Below, piece by piece: positions 1 through 6,733 of a stretch of DNA of 22,849 nt. The notes under the pieces are model-generated. The model did not search any database. It saw nothing but the letters and a program-made list of their open reading frames with translations, and had not been told where the DNA came from. Both the position numbers and the translations under genes were made by a program. The stretch spans positions 1 to 22,849 of the forward strand of contig CAKOHI010000014.1 in the NCBI GenBank assembly GCA_934085585.1, written 5' to 3'. How positions within the stretch are numbered: the stretch's first letter is position 1; each line of letters opens with the position of its first letter. The DNA comes from an uncultured Bacilli bacterium. Its GTDB lineage: Bacteria; Bacillota_I; Bacilli_A; RF39; UBA660.

Positions 1-21
1 TCTCCTTAATTTAATTATAAC

Positions 22-62
22 AAAAGAAAAGTAGATCACATTCTTTTTATGTGTCTACTTTT
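22..62 (-). terminator. Intrinsic terminator of recA
   Basis: An inverted repeat has left arm 27-41 and right arm 49-62. The arms match over 14 positions with a single bulged T in the left arm, around a 7-nt T-rich loop. On the minus strand the stem ends in TTTT followed by CTTTTG. It lies 18 bp downstream of the recA stop. Positions 1-21 hold nothing recognisable. Confidence 0.85.
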
Positions 63-80
63 ACTTTATCACTTCACAGT

Positions 81-1124
81 TTACTTTTCTGAATTCTTTT
101 CTTTTTTATCTTTCTTTTTTTCTATAAAACCATAATGTTCTCTAATTTTTTGTTCAAGTTCATCTCTCAAAGCCGTATTTTCTTTCAAGAAAATTTTAAC
201 GTTTTCTTTTCCTTGACCAATTTTCTCTCCATTATAAGAGTACCATGCTCCACTTTTATCTATTATAGCTAAATCGCTTGCAATATCTAAAATCTCTCCT
301 TCTCGAGAAATACCTTCACCATACATAATATCAACTGTTGCTGTTTTAAAAGGTGGTGCTACCTTATTTTTAACAACTTTAATATTGGTTTTATTACCAA
401 CAATTTGATCTCCCACTTTAATTTGTTCACCACGTCTTACATCAAGTCTAATACTTGAATAAAATTTTAATGCTCTTCCACCTGGTGTAGTTTCTGGATT
501 TCCAAACATAACACCAACTTTTTCTCTTAATTGGTTAATAAATATTGCAGTTGTTTTAGTTTTATTCATTGTTCCAGATAATTTTCTTAACGCTTGTGAC
601 ATTAATCTTGCTTGAAGACCAACATGTGAATCTCCCATATCTCCATCAATTTCAGCTTGAGGAACCAAGGCTGCAACTGAATCGATTACAACAATATCAA
701 CAGCATCACTTTTAACTAGTGCATCGCATATTTCCAAGGCTTGTTCTCCAGTATCTGGTTGACTTAACAATAATTCATTTATATTAACTCCTAAATTTTT
801 TGCATAAACGGGATCTAGTGCATGTTCAGCATCAATAAAAGCTGCTCTTCCACCATTTTTTTGAACTTCTGCAATAGCTTGTAATGCAACAGTTGTCTTA
901 CCACTAGATTCAGGACCATATATTTCAATTATTCTTCCCTTTGGATAGCCACCAACACCTAAAGCAACATCTATAGTTATTGACCCACTCGAAGTAACAT
1001 CAACATTCATATGATCATTATCTCCGAGTTTCATTATTGCACCAGCACCAAATTGTTTTTCAATATCAGCTAATACTTGTTCTAACGCCTTATCTTTATT
1101 CTTCTCATCTTTTGTAATTTTCAT
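81..1124 (-). CDS. recA: Recombinase RecA
   Basis: RecA forms ATP-dependent filaments on single-stranded DNA. It catalyses strand exchange in homologous recombination and stimulates LexA self-cleavage in the SOS response. The 347-residue product is of usual family length. It shows the Walker A motif GPESSGKT at about residues 70-77, the Walker B strand VVIDSVAAL near 145-153, the FINQLREK segment, and the loop L2 region with FGNPETTPGGRALKF. The C-terminus is a short lysine-rich tail. The ATG is preceded by GGAGGAAAA, a strong ribosome binding site, so the start is secure. The gene is transcribed alone from a near-consensus promoter just upstream and ends at a strong hairpin. I saw no convincing LexA box of the Bacillus CGAAC-N4-GTTCG type near the promoter. 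recX, its usual regulator, is about 17 kb away in the ackA operon. Confidence 0.99.
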   Translation of the reverse strand: MKITKDEKNKDKALEQVLADIEKQFGAGAIMKLGDNDHMNVDVTSSGSITIDVALGVGGYPKGRIIEIYGPESSGKTTVALQAIAEVQKNGGRAAFIDAEHALDPVYAKNLGVNINELLLSQPDTGEQALEICDALVKSDAVDIVVIDSVAALVPQAEIDGDMGDSHVGLQARLMSQALRKLSGTMNKTKTTAIFINQLREKVGVMFGNPETTPGGRALKFYSSIRLDVRRGEQIKVGDQIVGNKTNIKVVKNKVAPPFKTATVDIMYGEGISREGEILDIASDLAIIDKSGAWYSYNGEKIGQGKENVKIFLKENTALRDELEQKIREHYGFIEKKKDKKEKNSEK

Positions 1125-1153
1125 TTTTCCTCCTAATACCCTGATACAAATTA

Positions 1154-1182
1154 ATTGTAACTCATGTTTAATTAAATGTCAA
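1154..1182 (-). promoter_or_regulatory. Promoter of recA (sigma-A type)
   Basis: On the minus strand a perfect -35 TTGACA (1177-1182) is separated by 17 bp from a -10 TACAAT (1154-1159), 29 bp upstream of the recA ATG. It begins only about 20 bp after the stop of the upstream nuclease gene. No good terminator is visible between them, only a weak ACAAA/TTTGT repeat near 1191-1202, so some read-through into recA is possible. Confidence 0.85.
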
Positions 1183-1201
1183 CAAAAACACAAACATTTG
1201 T

Positions 1202-2062
1202 TTATTGTTTATTCATTTTTTCTACATCTTCAATTGAAAGACCAGTTATTTCAACAATTTCATTAACCGAATAATCATTGTTTAATAGCTTTTTAGCAAT
1301 ATCCATTTTAGCTTCTCTTTTTGCAATATTTCTTTCGGTATTTTTAATGTACTTTTCTTCTTCCTCCGGAGTAATATCATATATGAATACATCATCTTTA
1401 TTTAATCTTTTCAATTTATCAACACTCTCCTTAACACTAGAGTTATTTATCTCACTACAATACTTTTCTAAATCTTCTTTATTCTTGATTCCTATCATCG
1501 TTAATAGTGGTTTTTCTCTAGCACTTTTCATGTCTTTATCATACCAAAGTTTAGCAAACTTTTCAACGTTGATTTCATAATATTTGAAACGATTATCCAA
1601 TTCTTTTTCATGATCTTTATCATAAAATGTATAACACATTACTAATGGTTCATTCAAATTTACTCCATAGTTTAATGATATATGAATAAATTCTGAAACT
1701 GTGTCATAAGCTTCACTTACTAATGTTTTTTGACTACAAAAAGAAAAATAAAAGTTTATATTTCTTACCTTGGTAGTTTCACTATATGATGAATTAAGTT
1801 CAAGATTTATTTTTCTTCCTTGAGACTCTACGAGCAAATCAAGTCTTTTACTTCTTTCATTTTTTTGTCTAGCACTTAATTCTACTGGAATAAATTTAAT
1901 TATTCGATCAATTTTAATATCTAGGCATTCACTTAAAAGTTCACAAAGTAAATGTGTTCGATCTTCATTAAAACCTACGAATACGGCTTTAAACATTTTA
2001 TCATAATTAAATCCATAAAAGACCTCTTTTGTTTTATTTTTTTCAATTAATTTATTTGGCAT
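1202..2062 (-). CDS. Rpn-family recombination-promoting nuclease / putative transposase (PD-(D/E)XK)
   Basis: The 286-residue protein has the layout of the Rpn/YhgA-like PD-(D/E)XK nucleases, often annotated as PD-(D/E)XK nuclease family transposase. The N-terminal FNYDKMFKAVF segment is typical. It is followed by the catalytic core KRLDLLVES...GRKINLELN near residues 72-90, where an Asp and a downstream Glu supply the metal site. A helical C-terminal part ends in a small sequence resembling a helix-turn-helix (SVNEIVEITGLSIEDVEKM, about 265-283). Rpn proteins of E. coli are known to stimulate RecA-independent recombination, and many copies are mobile. Here no terminal inverted repeats or target duplications were found. 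The ATG follows GGGAGGTTTTT. The gene is a stand-alone insertion between the sporulation operon and recA. Family assignment is good. Biological role is unknown. Confidence 0.85.
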   Translation of the reverse strand: MPNKLIEKNKTKEVFYGFNYDKMFKAVFVGFNEDRTHLLCELLSECLDIKIDRIIKFIPVELSARQKNERSKRLDLLVESQGRKINLELNSSYSETTKVRNINFYFSFCSQKTLVSEAYDTVSEFIHISLNYGVNLNEPLVMCYTFYDKDHEKELDNRFKYYEINVEKFAKLWYDKDMKSAREKPLLTMIGIKNKEDLEKYCSEINNSSVKESVDKLKRLNKDDVFIYDITPEEEEKYIKNTERNIAKREAKMDIAKKLLNNDYSVNEIVEITGLSIEDVEKMNKQ

Positions 2063-2086
2063 AAAAACCTCCCTCGATAAGTTTAT

Positions 2087-2116
2087 ATCTTAAAGCACAA
2101 ATAACTAACATTGCAA
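2087..2116 (-). promoter_or_regulatory. Probable promoter of the Rpn nuclease gene
   Basis: Minus-strand TTGCAA (2111-2116) and TAAGAT (2087-2092) are 18 bp apart, about 25 bp upstream of the nuclease ATG. Both boxes are imperfect (4 of 6 matches each), so this is a moderate call. Confidence 0.4.
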
Positions 2117-2119
2117 GAA

Positions 2120-2149
2120 AAATCGTCCGTCACAAATCGACATAAATCG
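2120..2149. repeat. Three direct AAATCG repeats upstream of the nuclease promoter
   Basis: AAATCG occurs at 2120-2125, 2134-2139 and 2144-2149, all in the same orientation. They sit immediately upstream of the putative -35 box of the nuclease gene, in the otherwise featureless gap between it and the spoVA terminator. The repeats could be an operator or an end of a mobile unit. They are too short to decide. Confidence 0.35.
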
Positions 2150-2194
2150 GGATAATTGCATCATTTCATCCCATTTCTAGGGAAAAGTAAAAAC

Positions 2195-2224
2195 AAAAAA
2201 AGTTACTTAATTTTATCAGTAACT
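2195..2224 (-). terminator. Intrinsic terminator of the spoIIA-spoVA operon
   Basis: AGTTACT (2201-2207) pairs with AGTAACT (2218-2224) over a 10-nt loop. On the minus strand it is followed by a run of seven Ts. The upstream arm overlaps the TAA of spoVAE by one base, so termination follows translation directly. Confidence 0.8.
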
Positions 2225-2574
2225 TAATTTTTAGGTTTAAAAACAATTGATACAAGAAAAGCCGTTACGATTGCACCAGTTATTACTCCCGAAGACTTAC
2301 AAAGCATATTACTAAAAATACCAAAGAATCCTTCTTCAACATATCCTTGCCAAGCAGAACTATAAAGTGCATGGCCAAAATTTGAAATAAGAATAGTGGC
2401 TCCAGCTCCAAAGTTTTTTATAAGGCAATCATAAATTCCTAAAAAAGATAGAAAAGCACCACCTACAGTATAAATACTTGTTATATGACCTGGTGTTAGT
2501 TTAGTATTATCAAGAATAACTTGAGCTATTGCACACATAACACCAGCAAACAAAAATGCCATTAGAAAATTCAT
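2224..2574 (-). CDS. spoVAE: Stage V sporulation protein SpoVAE (SpoVAEb-type)
   Basis: SpoVAE is a small polytopic membrane subunit of the SpoVA channel, which moves dipicolinic acid into the forespore and releases it at germination. The 116-residue product is almost entirely hydrophobic, with about four membrane helices. It has the glycine-rich features of the SpoVAE/SpoVAC family: TPGHITSIYTVGGAFLSF near residues 27-44, and the NFGHALYSSAWQGYVEEGFFGIF segment around 65-87. The start is secured by GGAGGTGGAATA before the ATG. That ribosome binding site lies inside the end of spoVAD, and the TAATG junction couples the two genes translationally. It is the last gene of the operon. The B. subtilis operon also has spoVAEa and spoVAF downstream, and these are not present here. 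Confidence 0.93.
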   Translation of the reverse strand: MNFLMAFLFAGVMCAIAQVILDNTKLTPGHITSIYTVGGAFLSFLGIYDCLIKNFGAGATILISNFGHALYSSAWQGYVEEGFFGIFSNMLCKSSGVITGAIVTAFLVSIVFKPKN

Positions 2575-3539
2575 TATTCCACCTCCAAACTTATAGCATG
2601 AGCAATTGATGGAATTGTACCATGTTGATTAACCGTAGTGGGACTATGCAAAGCCCCTGTTGCAACTATTAAAATCTTTTTATATTTTTTATTAAGTAAA
2701 AGTTTATTAAATAAAACAATTGGTAAACAAGCAGGTCCACTTCCTCCAGCATAAGTATCTTGACTATCTAAATATAGTTCACATCCTGCATCCATATATT
2801 TTTTTAATCGTATATTATACACTGTTTCCAAATAATCTTTTAAGATTTCACAACCAACACATCCCAAATCTCCAGTCAATATCAAATCATAATAATTTGC
2901 ATCTCTTTTCAAACTAGCAAAATGAGTTGCAATAGTACTTGCTGCTGCCGGAGCCATTGCTGCTCCCAAGTTATTAGCATCACTAACTCCTAAATCTACA
3001 GGCACCCCAATTGTTGCACTTTCTATTCTTATTCTACTAGGTTTCTTACTTAAAAGTGTAGAAATTGCTCCCGTTGATGTAAAAGTTGCGGTGTGAGGTC
3101 TCGGAGCCCCATATTCAACTGGATATCTAAATTGTCTTTCAGCAGTTAAATTATGACTACTTGTAATATTAATAACTTTTTTTAATTTACCACTATCAAT
3201 CATAGTAGATGAAACAATCAATCCCTCAACAAAAGTTGCACAAGCCGAATAAAGACCTAAAAAAGGAATATTATAGTTTTTAGCACTATAATTACTAATA
3301 GCAATTTGATTAGTTAAATCTCCACCCACTAACAAATCAATATCACTAATATTAAGATTATTTTTTCCAATAATATTATCAATCACAACTTGTTGCATTT
3401 TAACTTCAGCTTGTTCAAATGTTTTTTCTCCCAAATAATAATCATCCATAACCATATCTAGTCTTTTTAATTGACTATTTTTTTCAAGAGGTCCAACAAT
3501 TGTATAAAAATCATTTAAATACACATTTTTAAATTTCAT
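2574..3539 (-). CDS. spoVAD: Stage V sporulation protein SpoVAD
   Basis: SpoVAD is a cytosolic/peripheral thiolase-fold protein that binds dipicolinic acid and is required for its uptake into the spore. The roughly 321-residue product shows the family signatures LVGGDLTNQI (about residues 91-100) and GLYSACATF. The stretch TAERQFRYPVEYG near the middle and DAGCELYLDSQDTYAGGSG towards the C-terminus also fit. I place the start at the ATG at 3539 rather than an upstream in-frame TTG, because GGTGG lies six bases before it. That ribosome binding site overlaps the end of spoVAC, whose TAG is one base upstream of this ATG. The family keeps a thiolase-like fold but no thiolase activity is expected. 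Tight coupling to spoVAC and spoVAE implies stoichiometric synthesis of the channel. Confidence 0.96.
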   Translation of the reverse strand: MKFKNVYLNDFYTIVGPLEKNSQLKRLDMVMDDYYLGEKTFEQAEVKMQQVVIDNIIGKNNLNISDIDLLVGGDLTNQIAISNYSAKNYNIPFLGLYSACATFVEGLIVSSTMIDSGKLKKVINITSSHNLTAERQFRYPVEYGAPRPHTATFTSTGAISTLLSKKPSRIRIESATIGVPVDLGVSDANNLGAAMAPAAASTIATHFASLKRDANYYDLILTGDLGCVGCEILKDYLETVYNIRLKKYMDAGCELYLDSQDTYAGGSGPACLPIVLFNKLLLNKKYKKILIVATGALHSPTTVNQHGTIPSIAHAISLEVE

Positions 3540-3540
3540 A

Positions 3541-3978
3541 CTAGCCACCAATAATCAACCTCACAATCACTAAAATAAATGATGAAATAATACCATACAA
3601 TATTACAGAACCCGCAAGTTTAAAAAAATTAGAACCCAATCCTGTAATTAATCCATCTTTTTTATATTCTAATGCACTAGATGCCACACTATGTGCAAAC
3701 CCTGATGTTGGAATAATAAGTCCACATTTACAAACATTAACCCAATTATCAAAAAAACCTAAAGCAGTGAGTAAACTTGACAAAAATATAATTACCAAAG
3801 CAGTCATTAAACCAGCTTCAACACTAGATACTGAAAAACAATTCATAAAAATAAAAATCATTAATTCAGCAAAAAGTCCAATTAATCCTCCCACTAAAAA
3901 AGCAACTCCCACATTTCTTAATCTTGGTTCTTTTGGAGTATGCTTTTTAACTAATTTTTTATAGTCTTCTCTATTCAT
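3541..3978 (-). CDS. spoVAC: Stage V sporulation protein SpoVAC
   Basis: SpoVAC is a membrane subunit of the dipicolinic-acid channel, and in B. subtilis it behaves as a mechanosensitive channel during germination. The 145-residue product has a short basic cytoplasmic N-terminus (YKKLVKKHTPKEPRLRN). It then has about four hydrophobic segments, with VGGLIGLFAE in the first and the GLIIPTSGFAHSVASSALEYKKDGLITGLG region between the later ones. The latter is the most conserved part of the SpoVAC/SpoVAE family. The ATG at 3978 is chosen because GGTGA lies seven bases upstream. The alternative ATG at 3990 has no such site. The gene starts 34 bp after the sigma-factor stop, reproducing the spoIIA-spoVA adjacency of B. 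subtilis but without spoVAA and spoVAB between them. Confidence 0.95.
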   Translation of the reverse strand: MNREDYKKLVKKHTPKEPRLRNVGVAFLVGGLIGLFAELMIFIFMNCFSVSSVEAGLMTALVIIFLSSLLTALGFFDNWVNVCKCGLIIPTSGFAHSVASSALEYKKDGLITGLGSNFFKLAGSVILYGIISSFILVIVRLIIGG

Positions 3979-4012
3979 AATATTCACCATTATTATTATG
4001 AATTAATATTTT

Positions 4013-4654
4013 CTACATATACATAAAGTTTCTCATTTTATTTAAACTTCTTTTTTCATATCTTGATACCATTACTTGAGTAATTCCAAGCTTTCTTGCA
4101 GTTTCACTTTGAGTTAAATCATCATAATAACGACTTTTAATAATATCCTTTTCTAAAGAATCTAATGTATTTATACTATCATTTAATATTATTCTATCAT
4201 CTTCACTTATATTTTCACTACTTGCAATTACTTCATGTAAAGCCCTTTTTTCATCACATTCTTCATCCATAGATATGAACTCACTTCTATACATCTCTAC
4301 TTGTTCTAAAGATTTTAAATCCATTTCTAAATATTGAGCTAATTCTCTATTCGAAGGTTCACGCATTAACTCCTGTGACAATCTAACTTTTCCCATATCA
4401 ATCATTTTAAGTAATCTTGTTATATCTTTATTTAATTTAATTGTTTTATTATTGGCTAAAATATACATTTCTCCGAATATATAATTATAAGCATATGTAC
4501 TAAATTTAGTAACACCATCATCTTTATAATTTTGATATGCTTTAATTACACCAAGAACTCCAGCTTGATATAAATCATTTCTATCAACTCCATAAAAATT
4601 TTTAGCTATCTTCCATATTAACCCAACACTTGATTTAATTATTTCTTCTAACAT
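4013..4654 (-). CDS. sigF: Sporulation sigma factor, SigF-like
   Basis: This is a sigma-70 family factor of the SigB/F/G type. In B. subtilis sigma-F starts the forespore programme right after the asymmetric septum forms. The 213-residue product has region 2 near residues 26-63 (LYQAGVLGVIKAYQNY ... KFSTYAYNYIFGEM). A region 3 follows (LMREPSNRELAQYLEM), then a region 4 helix-turn-helix (LTQSETARKLGITQVMVSRYE, about 178-198). It lacks region 1, as sporulation sigmas do. GGAGGC precedes the ATG, which overlaps the spoIIAA stop in a TAATG junction. Position after spoIIAA and before spoVA argues for sigma-F rather than sigma-G, though sequence alone does not fully separate them. The anti-sigma kinase SpoIIAB, normally encoded just upstream, is missing and there is no room for it. 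Confidence 0.9.
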   Translation of the reverse strand: MLEEIIKSSVGLIWKIAKNFYGVDRNDLYQAGVLGVIKAYQNYKDDGVTKFSTYAYNYIFGEMYILANNKTIKLNKDITRLLKMIDMGKVRLSQELMREPSNRELAQYLEMDLKSLEQVEMYRSEFISMDEECDEKRALHEVIASSENISEDDRIILNDSINTLDSLEKDIIKSRYYDDLTQSETARKLGITQVMVSRYEKRSLNKMRNFMYM

Positions 4655-4989
4655 TACATAGCCTCCATTTCAACATACGCATCTATTTCACTTTTAACCT
4701 TAGACAGTTTTAAATACTTACATAAATACTCTTGTGCCCCAGATACCCCACATACTTTGATAACCCCTTTATTACATTTTATATAATATTTACTATTTAT
4801 AATAGCTTCCATTCCCGAGTTATCTATCATTTCTAAATCTTCAAAATTATAAACCAAATATTTTATATTATGTTTTTTTAACACCGGATTCAAATAATTA
4901 TTTATTTTATAACTATTTTTTCTATTTAATATTCCTTTAAGTCTTGCAAACAATATACCATTTTTATACTCCAGCTCTAACTTAAACAT
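4654..4989 (-). CDS. spoIIAA: STAS-domain anti-sigma factor antagonist, SpoIIAA-like
   Basis: SpoIIAA binds the anti-sigma kinase SpoIIAB and so frees sigma-F. Phosphorylation of one serine by SpoIIAB blocks this. The product has the STAS fold pattern: N-terminal strands, a KGILNR turn, and YLVYNFEDLEMIDNSGMEAI as the central strand and loop. AAGGAG is only two bases from the ATG at 4995 but eight bases from the ATG at 4989. I therefore take 4989, giving 111 residues. With that start the serine of the DNSG motif is residue 58, the same position as the phosphorylated serine of B. subtilis SpoIIAA. Its partner kinase SpoIIAB is not encoded next to it or elsewhere in the window. The protein is moderately diverged, so a generic STAS antagonist for another partner switch cannot be excluded. 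Confidence 0.85.
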   Translation of the reverse strand: MFKLELEYKNGILFARLKGILNRKNSYKINNYLNPVLKKHNIKYLVYNFEDLEMIDNSGMEAIINSKYYIKCNKGVIKVCGVSGAQEYLCKYLKLSKVKSEIDAYVEMEAM

Positions 4990-5031
4990 ATTCATATCTC
5001 CTTACATATTAGTTTAGAGTTTATTTTTAAA

Positions 5032-5061
5032 ACTTTAAACACCTTCGACAAAACTAGTCAA
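5032..5061 (-). promoter_or_regulatory. Possible promoter of the spoIIAA-sigF-spoVA operon
   Basis: Minus-strand TTGACT (5056-5061) and TAAAGT (5032-5037) are 18 bp apart, about 43 bp upstream of the spoIIAA start and just downstream of the LCP terminator. In B. subtilis this operon uses sigma-H, but I found no convincing AGGA...GAAT pair here. The call is tentative. Confidence 0.35.
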
Positions 5062-5069
5062 AAACTCCA

Positions 5070-5098
5070 AAGGAAAAAGTGTCAAATTTGACACTTTT
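5070..5098 (-). terminator. Intrinsic terminator of the LCP gene
   Basis: A perfect 24-bp palindrome (5075-5098) has GTGTC/GACAC arms around AAATTT. On the minus strand it is followed by TTTTTCC. It stands 17 bp after the LCP stop and separates that gene from the sporulation operon. Confidence 0.8.
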
Positions 5099-5115
5099 AG
5101 TTTACATTTAATAAA

Positions 5116-6546
5116 TTAATCGTTATTTTTTAATACATTTTTAATACTTTCTTTAGCATTATTAACAGTTTTTTTATCAGGTTTCATAACATATAATTTA
5201 GTTTTTTTATAACTATACACATAATCCATTGCATCATTTCCATCAACACTTATAGTTTTAATATTCCAACTACTTCCACTATTAAGTTGTATTTTAATCA
5301 ATTTAGAAATATCATTATCACTAATATTTGTAACAAACTTTCCTTTCAAAGCTTTAAGTATATCAACATAATTAGTTAATATTTTCGGAGAAATAGCTTT
5401 ATTAATTATTGAAGTTAAAATAAGTTGTTGATTTTTACCTCTTTCTCTATCCCCATCTTTAAAAGATTTTCGTTCTCTAGCGAAAGACAAAGCTTTTTTT
5501 CCATCTAAAACATTTTCTCCATATTTATATGTATATCCATCTTGTGAAGTAAAATTAAATTGTGAAAAAACTGTAATTCCATCTAAAGCATCAACCAAAT
5601 CCTCTAAAGAAGTAAAATTAACTTTTATATAATAGTTTATTTTAGTATCAAATAAATCTTCCAATGTTTTAATACTTTCATCAACACCATAAATACCAGC
5701 ATGTGTAAGTTTATCATATTCTTTAAATGTATGCAATTTCACATAATAATCTCTGGGTATATTTGTTAAAAGGATCTCTTTTGTTTTAGGATTTACACTC
5801 ATAATCATATTAACATCACTTCTTGAAACTTTATTTATACTTCCATAAGTATCTATACCAGAAATATAAACATTAAAAGGATCACTGGTTACATCAACAG
5901 ATTTTCCAACTTCAGATATTTTTACTTCTACTTTTATTACATCTATCTTTTTTAATATTTCATCAACATTATTTTCTTCATTAATTATATCTAATTGCGC
6001 ATCTTCTAAAATTATTGCATCAACATCTCTTTTTTCTAAACTATTTAGTAACTCACTTACATCATCAAACTTTTCATTATCAAAAGAAATATTTTTACTT
6101 ATTTTATCTAATGTTTTTTTTAATCCTTCATATAAATTTTCATCCATATGTCCAATTACTTTTTCATCTAAATCATTAATTTTATTTATCTTACTTTCTT
6201 TTAAAACTAAAACATTATAATTTTCTGTTTTATATTCATTAAAACCAAACTGTTTAAAAAAATCCATTGTATTCAAACTATAATTAATTCCAAAAATCAT
6301 TACAACACTTAATATAAGGGCAAATAATCCTCCGATTAAATTTTTTACTTTTCCTTTTGCAAGCAATAACCAAGATACAATTAAATCAACAATTATTAAA
6401 ACAAATATATAAACTAAAAAATATTCCATCGGTAATACATTTATAAAATATATTAATCCCGTTATTATAATACTTAAAACCACTAAAAGTATAACTAAAT
6501 AATTTTTAAAAGTTATATTCTTTTTATTACTACTTTTCTTACTCAT
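5116..6546 (-). CDS. LytR-CpsA-Psr (LCP) family ligase with an inserted solute-binding-like domain
   Basis: LCP enzymes transfer undecaprenyl-linked glycopolymers such as wall teichoic acids to peptidoglycan on the outer face of the membrane. The 476-residue protein has three N-terminal membrane helices (about 15-35, 41-62, 70-90). An extracytoplasmic segment of about 110-212 resembles one lobe of a type-2 periplasmic binding protein (NVLVLKE...INDLDEKVIG...DVDAIIL). The LCP domain follows from about 224. It has the hallmark residues YISGIDTYG (about 227-235), SRSDVNM, the IPRD arginine at 265, and FARERK plus DRERGKNQQ near 355-373. The ATG follows GAGGTAGTT. The gene is monocistronic, between its own promoter and a palindromic terminator. 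LCP assignment is firm. The binding-lobe interpretation rests on pattern similarity to the GGDEF protein nearby. Confidence 0.92.
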   Translation of the reverse strand: MSKKSSNKKNITFKNYLVILLVVLSIIITGLIYFINVLPMEYFLVYIFVLIIVDLIVSWLLLAKGKVKNLIGGLFALILSVVMIFGINYSLNTMDFFKQFGFNEYKTENYNVLVLKESKINKINDLDEKVIGHMDENLYEGLKKTLDKISKNISFDNEKFDDVSELLNSLEKRDVDAIILEDAQLDIINEENNVDEILKKIDVIKVEVKISEVGKSVDVTSDPFNVYISGIDTYGSINKVSRSDVNMIMSVNPKTKEILLTNIPRDYYVKLHTFKEYDKLTHAGIYGVDESIKTLEDLFDTKINYYIKVNFTSLEDLVDALDGITVFSQFNFTSQDGYTYKYGENVLDGKKALSFARERKSFKDGDRERGKNQQLILTSIINKAISPKILTNYVDILKALKGKFVTNISDNDISKLIKIQLNSGSSWNIKTISVDGNDAMDYVYSYKKTKLYVMKPDKKTVNNAKESIKNVLKNND

Positions 6547-6561
6547 AACTACCTCGATATA

Positions 6562-6589
6562 AGTATATCATTTTATAAAAAAATTGCAA
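6562..6589 (-). promoter_or_regulatory. Promoter of the LCP gene
   Basis: Minus-strand TTGCAA (6584-6589), a 16-bp spacer and TATACT (6562-6567) end 15 bp before the LCP ATG, so the leader is short. The -10 surroundings (ATGATATACTTAT) recur at the promoter of the 558-residue pilin-core gene near 17932. Confidence 0.6.
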
Positions 6590-6596
6590 CTTCAAC

Positions 6597-6626
6597 AAAA
6601 AAAAGAACTCAAGATAACTCAAGTTC
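6597..6626 (-). terminator. Intrinsic terminator of the pcrA-to-yihY operon
   Basis: The hairpin 6605-6626 forms nine pairs (two of them G-U on the minus strand) around a TTAT loop. It is followed on the minus strand by eight Ts (6597-6604). It lies about 108 bp past the yihY stop. The gap 6627-6733 contains only an ATGTAC/GTACAT inverted repeat (near 6692-6717) and nothing coding. Confidence 0.8.
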
Positions 6627-6733
6627 TAATGGAGTATTACTCTTCAATATATTTTAGTAAAGAATACTAGGGTTATATCGAAAACTAAATCATGTACATA
6701 AGTAATATCCGTAGTACATATTATTAATTTACC

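Noticed and set aside
1125..1201. LexA/SOS box in the recA upstream region
   Set aside because: No CGAAC-N4-GTTCG-like site is present. The ACAAA/TTTGT repeat near 1191-1202 does not match.
3994..4022. Sigma-F/G-type promoter (GTATA, 17 bp, CATAATA) just before spoVAC
   Set aside because: The match is attractive, but the predicted transcript would begin within or just before the spoVAC ribosome binding site, and both boxes are short in AT-rich DNA. Not enough to call.
5075..5098. Perfect 24-bp palindrome as a repressor operator for the sporulation operon
   Set aside because: Position just after the LCP stop and the following T-run on the transcribed strand fit an intrinsic terminator better.
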